Of a stretch of 17,861 nucleotides of DNA, positions 15,194-17,861 are shown in pieces. The stretch covers positions 1 through 17,861 of the forward strand of contig CAMLFK010000084.1 of assembly GCA_946479255.1 (NCBI GenBank), given 5' to 3'. Within the stretch, counting starts at the first letter, position 1, and every line of letters starts with the position of its first letter. This DNA comes from an uncultured Oxalobacteraceae bacterium (lineage in GTDB: Bacteria > Pseudomonadota > Gammaproteobacteria > Burkholderiales > Burkholderiaceae). The notes under the pieces were generated by a model. That model ran no database searches, was not told where the DNA came from, and saw nothing but the letters and a program-made list of their open reading frames with translations. The position numbers and the translations under genes are program-made.

Positions 15194-15278
15194 GCCCACG
15201 TGGCGGAATTGGTAGACGCGCATGGTTCAGGTCCATGTGCCGCGAGGTGTGGGGGTTCGAGTCCCTCCGTGGGCACCA
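15194..15278 (+). tRNA. tRNA-Leu (anticodon CAG), copy 1
   Basis: Acceptor arms GCCCACG (15194-15200) and CGTGGGC (15268-15274) pair fully, and CCA is encoded at 15276-15278. The anticodon stem CATGG/CCATG encloses the loop TTCAGGT, giving anticodon CAG, which reads CUG. A long variable arm typical of class II tRNAs (Leu/Ser) and the T-arm GGG-TTCGAGT-CCC are present. CUG is expected to be a very common leucine codon in a GC-rich genome, which fits the double gene dose. The strong promoter at 14993-15020 is upstream. Confidence 0.97.
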
Positions 15279-15340
15279 CTCTACCGGAGTAATGTTTCCG
15301 CAGTAGTAAAGCAGTTTGTTGTAGTAGATGCAGTATCAGT

Positions 15341-15425
15341 GCCCACGTGGCGGAATTGGTAGACGCGCATGGTTCAGGTCCATGTGCCGCGAGGTGTGGG
15401 GGTTCGAGTCCCTCCGTGGGCACCA
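15341..15425 (+). tRNA. tRNA-Leu (anticodon CAG), copy 2
   Basis: The 85 bases are identical to copy 1, including the encoded CCA, and begin 147 nt after it. Similarity extends outside the gene: ATCAGT precedes both and CTCTACCGG follows both, so this is a tandem duplication of a unit slightly larger than the tRNA. The 62-nt spacer shows no promoter, so both are probably processed from one transcript that ends at the terminator near 15466-15500. Confidence 0.97.
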
Positions 15426-15465
15426 CTCTACCGGGTTTTAGTTCCCGCCGAATTCAGTATCCAGG

Positions 15466-15500
15466 ACGCCGCAATTTCTTTCGAGAATTTGCGGCGTTTT
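15466..15500 (+). terminator. Intrinsic terminator after the tRNA-Leu pair
   Basis: A stem of nine perfect pairs, ACGCCGCAA (15466-15474) with TTGCGGCGT (15489-15497), extends inward by a few more pairs past one mismatch and is followed by TTTT (15497-15500). It lies about 40 nt after the second tRNA, as expected for the end of that transcript. Confidence 0.8.
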
Positions 15501-15518
15501 GCGTTTCGCCGTGCACGC

Positions 15519-15546
15519 TTGACATGCGGCGCCAAGCGGCTATGCT
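15519..15546 (+). promoter_or_regulatory. Promoter of the small exported protein gene
   Basis: TTGACA (15519-15524) and TATGCT (15541-15546) have 16-bp spacing. The -10 box ends 11 nt before the ATG at 15558, so the transcript would have an untranslated leader of only about 3-5 nt. Confidence 0.6.
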
Positions 15547-15557
15547 CAGCCTTGGCG

Positions 15558-15764
15558 ATGAATAAACCTTCTACATTATCGATAGCAATTCTGCTGGCCG
15601 TGGCCAGCGGAACGCTGCTGGCCGCTCCCGCATTCTTCTGGAAGTGGCGGAGCAAGCTCGACGGTAAAGAAGTCTGCAGCCAGACCCCGTTAGGTAGCGG
15701 CTGGGAAAAGGCGCGCGGCCCTTTCCTCGACAGTCAATGTGAAAAGTCGGTTCAAGCCAAATAG
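15558..15764 (+). CDS. Small predicted exported protein, unrecognised
   Basis: I do not recognise a family. The 68-residue product starts with a short polar stretch and a hydrophobic segment (about 8-23, ending LLAAPA), which reads as a signal peptide with cleavage near A23 or A25, or as a membrane anchor. The mature part would be about 43-45 residues, basic (KWRSKLDGKE), with two cysteines (C40 and C61) that could form a disulphide outside the cytoplasm. The ATG at 15558 is chosen because it directly precedes the hydrophobic segment; upstream in-frame sequence crosses the tRNA and terminator. There is no Shine-Dalgarno sequence, and a promoter ends 11 nt before the ATG, which suggests leaderless translation. 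It lies between the tRNA terminator and the phasin gene. Codon use and the signal peptide support a real gene. Confidence 0.65.
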   Translation: MNKPSTLSIAILLAVASGTLLAAPAFFWKWRSKLDGKEVCSQTPLGSGWEKARGPFLDSQCEKSVQAK

Positions 15765-15839
15765 ATTTCATGTAAAAGAAGGAGCAGCTCACAAAGTAGT
15801 TCAAGTCGTTTGCCACACACCCACCTGAGGAGACGCTAT

Positions 15840-16379
15840 ATGTTTACCAATCCCGAACAATTTGCATCCGCCACCAAGACGCTTTTCGAACTCCAGATGA
15901 TGACTTTTAACGCCCTGACCACCAAGGCGGTGAAAGGCGTCGAGCAGGTTATTGCCCTTAACATGGCGACGGCAAAGAATTCGGTCGACAGCTCCCTGGC
16001 CAAAGGCAAGGAGATTGCGGAAGCGCGCGATCCGAAAGCGGCGCTGGACATCGCGGCAAGCACCCGTCCGGACATGAACGGTGCGGTGGTGTATGCGGAT
16101 CAGCTCAAAGTGATCATCGACGACATCCGCAATGAGTTCAACGAAGCGGCCGATCATCATCTGGCCGAAGCGAAAAGCACGCTGACCGCACTCATTTACG
16201 ACCTGACCCAGAACGTCAAGCCGGGCACCGAGAATGCGGTGGAAATCATCAAGCAGGCGATGGATACGGCGTTTCAGGGATACGAGCAGGTGACGCAAGC
16301 CACGCGCCAGGCCGTGAAAGTGGTGGAAGAGCAGATTGAGAAGGCGCAGGCGCAAGTGGCGCCGGCTGCCAAGGAATAG
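15840..16379 (+). CDS. Phasin family protein
   Basis: Phasins coat intracellular polyhydroxyalkanoate granules and control their size and number. The 179-residue product is almost wholly alpha-helical, amphipathic and Ala/Lys/Glu-rich. It begins MFTNPEQFASATKTLFELQMMTFNALTTKAVKGVEQVIALN, the typical N-terminus of the beta-proteobacterial phasin family (Phasin_2 type), and ends in a coiled-coil-like stretch (about 150-175) and an Ala/Pro-rich tail. The ATG at 15840 has GAGGAGA six bases upstream, which fixes the start. No polyhydroxyalkanoate synthase is in the window, so the granule role rests on family membership. The gene stands alone between the small exported protein and a convergent tssA. 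The paired-hairpin repeat begins 15 nt after its stop codon. I see no clear promoter in the 75 nt before it. Confidence 0.9.
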   Translation: MFTNPEQFASATKTLFELQMMTFNALTTKAVKGVEQVIALNMATAKNSVDSSLAKGKEIAEARDPKAALDIAASTRPDMNGAVVYADQLKVIIDDIRNEFNEAADHHLAEAKSTLTALIYDLTQNVKPGTENAVEIIKQAMDTAFQGYEQVTQATRQAVKVVEEQIEKAQAQVAPAAKE

Positions 16380-16394
16380 AAGTAGGCCACCGCC

Positions 16395-16446
16395 GTCGTT
16401 ACGGGCACTGCCCGTAACGACTTCCGGGCATTGCCCGGAATGACAG
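16395..16446. repeat. Paired-hairpin intergenic repeat (copy 2)
   Basis: The first hairpin has perfect 12-bp arms GTCGTTACGGGC (16395-16406) and GCCCGTAACGAC (16410-16421) with a 3-nt loop. The second has perfect 8-bp arms TTCCGGGC (16422-16429) and GCCCGGAA (16433-16440) with a 3-nt loop, followed by TGACAG. Architecture and the CGGGC-loop-GCCCGGAATGACAG part match copy 1 at 11479-11543. It fills the gap between the convergent phasin and tssA stop codons and may act as a two-way transcript end or 3' stabiliser. Confidence 0.85.
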
Positions 16447-16447
16447 C

Positions 16448-17461
16448 TTACTCTTTCACGCCTAGTAGTTCATCCAGCTGAGCACACACCGCCTGATCCT
16501 TCACCACTGAACGCAGCCAAATATGCAATGGCTGCTCGCCCCACTCAGCGGCTTTATCTGCCAGATACGCCACCGGACTATGCGGCTCGGTGCGACGGAA
16601 GAAATCGGCCACGGCACGCAACTGGGCAATCGCCTGCATCCGCGTCTGTGCCGCGCCTGCCTGCACGCAAGGCATGCCGGCCACGGCCTGCACCGCCGGC
16701 TCGTTTGAAACCACCGCTTCCACCGCCCCGCCCTGCCCGTCCATCAGCGCCCCCACTTCGCGCGCCGACGTCGTCACCATGTGAATCAGGCTTTGCAAGC
16801 CTGAACGCGCCCCCGAGAAACCGGGACCGTCAGCACCCAGCTTCTCATCGACCGCACGCTCGAGCACATCGATCGCCTCCATGCAAAACTCCGCGTCAGC
16901 CAGCAAACTTCGATAGAACCCGTGCGAGCTGCGCTTGCGCGCCGCATCCACGTCCGGACCAGGCTCCGCATCAGCCGGGCGGCCATGCGCCGCTTCGATG
17001 TCGATCATCGAGAACGCCGTACCAGCTCCCTCGGTCAGCGCAATTTCGCGCATCAGCTGCGGCGCGCGCGCTGCGATCCAGGAGAGGTTCCCGATGCGCA
17101 GCTCAAATGCATCCTCGTCCGGCAGCGGATGCACCGAATCCCAGTAACGTTCGCACAATCCGGCCACCAGCAGCAAGCCTTCACCCAAGCCACGCAAGCC
17201 GCTGGTCTTGCCACGCGCTTCGGCCAGCCACACCGCCAGCCGCAAGTCCTTGCTGCGGCTTTCGATCAGCTTGTCGCAGCGGGCGGCGACGAACTTCCAG
17301 TCCGCTTCCTTCAAGGTGGTGACCCAGGCGCCCTGCTCCAGCGATGGATCGTCGGCCTGGCGCGCCTTTGCGATCGCATCGAGGTCCGGTGAAAAGGCGA
17401 TGTCTTCGCCGCAGGGCGCGTCGGGCGAAATCGGCGCCAGTAGCTGTTCAACAGTGCTCAT
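16448..17461 (-). CDS. tssA: Type VI secretion system protein TssA
   Basis: TssA caps or primes the T6SS sheath/tube during assembly at the baseplate. The 337-residue product has the ImpA N-terminal domain (about 8-125): PISPDAPCGEDIAFSPDLDAI, LEQGAWVTTLKEADWKFV, LCERYWDSVHPLPDEDAFELRIGNLSW. A variable linker follows, and the C-terminus carries RTEPHSPVAYLADKAAEWG and HIWLRSVVKD, typical of the short TssA class. The ATG at 17459-17461 lies 9 nt after the tssH stop codon with GGAG between, so the two are an operon. The gene ends in the hairpin repeat shared with the phasin gene, so it seems to be the last gene of a T6SS cluster extending beyond the right edge. The class of T6SS cannot be judged from this fragment. 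Confidence 0.92.
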   Translation of the reverse strand: MSTVEQLLAPISPDAPCGEDIAFSPDLDAIAKARQADDPSLEQGAWVTTLKEADWKFVAARCDKLIESRSKDLRLAVWLAEARGKTSGLRGLGEGLLLVAGLCERYWDSVHPLPDEDAFELRIGNLSWIAARAPQLMREIALTEGAGTAFSMIDIEAAHGRPADAEPGPDVDAARKRSSHGFYRSLLADAEFCMEAIDVLERAVDEKLGADGPGFSGARSGLQSLIHMVTTSAREVGALMDGQGGAVEAVVSNEPAVQAVAGMPCVQAGAAQTRMQAIAQLRAVADFFRRTEPHSPVAYLADKAAEWGEQPLHIWLRSVVKDQAVCAQLDELLGVKE

Positions 17462-17470
17462 GAGTGCTCC

Positions 17471-17861
17471 TTATGCGGGTTCGACGGCGTACTTGAATTT
17501 GCCGGCCTTGGTGGCGCTGACCTTGATGCGGTCAATCGCGCCGCCTTCGGCCATGCGTGCCAGGACCGTATCCGAGATCTCCGGCAGCAAAGTGCCATTG
17601 AGGATCGTGTCCACATTGCGCGCACCCGAATCGACCTCGGTGCAGCGCGCCAGTACCGCATTGACCAGCGCCTCGTCGTAGCTAAAGGCGGCGTGGTGGT
17701 TGTCGTGGATGCGGCGCTTGATCTTCTCGAGCTTGAGCTTGATGATTTTGGCCAGCACCTCGTCGCCGATCGGATAGAACGGCACCACCGTCAAGCGTCC
17801 CAGGAAGGCAGGCTTGAAGTGCTTCATCAGCTGCGGACGGATGATCTCTGCCAGCTGGTCC
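17471..17861 (-). CDS. tssH: T6SS ATPase TssH (ClpV), C-terminal fragment (runs off the right edge)
   Basis: ClpV is the AAA+ unfoldase that disassembles contracted TssB/TssC sheaths for reuse. Only the last 129 residues are visible; the frame is open to the window edge, so this is truncation by the window, not a broken gene. The visible part reads RPQLMKHFKPAFLGRLTVVPFYPIGDEVLAKI, the end of the second AAA+ domain with its GR (sensor/arginine-containing) element, followed by the C-terminal small domain (FSYDEALVNAVLARC, DSGARNVDTIL with the sensor-2-like GAR). ClpB and ClpA share this fold; assignment to ClpV rests on the adjacent tssA and on the non-ClpB C-terminal ending KVSATKAGKFKYAVEPA. 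The TAA stop at 17471-17473 is 9 nt before tssA. Confidence 0.9.
   Translation of the reverse strand, partial: DQLAEIIRPQLMKHFKPAFLGRLTVVPFYPIGDEVLAKIIKLKLEKIKRRIHDNHHAAFSYDEALVNAVLARCTEVDSGARNVDTILNGTLLPEISDTVLARMAEGGAIDRIKVSATKAGKFKYAVEPA

Noticed and set aside
15001..15426. A 141-codon minus-strand frame containing two repeats of VPTEGLEPPHLAAHGPEPCASTNSATWAL.
   Set aside because: This is the reverse complement of the two tRNA-Leu genes; such sequences are a known false annotation. The internal repeat only reflects the tandem tRNAs.
1..17861. CRISPR arrays, insertion sequences, prophage or toxin-antitoxin genes.
   Set aside because: I saw no regularly spaced direct repeats, transposase or integrase motifs, phage structural genes or paired small toxin/antitoxin frames on either strand.

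Overview
The window is an ordinary-looking stretch of chromosome from a GC-rich Gram-negative bacterium, most likely a betaproteobacterium of the Oxalobacteraceae (Massilia/Duganella/Janthinobacterium type). This rests on protein character and gene order: cysS-glycosylase-accA-tilS-lysC divergent from ppiA-ppiB-lpxH, rnr-rlmB and cysE-yceH on one strand, a phasin gene (polyhydroxyalkanoate granules) and a type VI secretion gene pair. No 16S rRNA is present, so the placement is inference.

Left part (1-5400, minus strand): a housekeeping run read right to left as cysS, a short 3-methyladenine DNA glycosylase (ATGA overlap with cysS), accA, tilS and the start of lysC, which runs off the left edge. 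A 120-bp imperfect palindrome lies between accA and tilS. Positions 5401-5674 are a divergent promoter region with a good extended -10 for cysS.

Middle (5675-9958, plus strand): ppiA (exported cyclophilin), ppiB (cytosolic cyclophilin) and lpxH (lipid A synthesis). They are followed by a separately promoted, probably self-regulated operon: a 14-codon leader ORF, a YtrA-type GntR repressor, an ABC ATPase and an ABC-2 permease. All four reading frames are joined by ATGA overlaps. A near-perfect 22-bp palindrome covers the -10 box. This is the most interesting unit in the window, and its substrate is unknown.

Right-middle (9965-14801, minus strand): rnr-rlmB, then a paired-hairpin repeat, then cysE-yceH. 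The yceH gene ends 6 nt from the convergent permease gene. The roughly 390 nt from 14802 to 15193 hold repeats upstream of rnr, a near-consensus sigma-70 promoter (14993-15020) and a 170-nt leader.

Right part (15194-17861): two identical tRNA-Leu(CAG) genes in tandem, an intrinsic terminator, a small predicted exported protein whose promoter almost touches its start codon, a phasin gene, a second paired-hairpin repeat, and on the minus strand tssA preceded by the 3' end of tssH/clpV, the edge of a T6SS cluster.

I found no CRISPR array, prophage, insertion sequence or obvious new defence system. The points worth following are regulatory and structural: the leader-ORF/operator arrangement of the GntR-ABC operon, the palindromic 3'-UTR repeats, the possible leaderless small protein and the tandem tRNA duplication.
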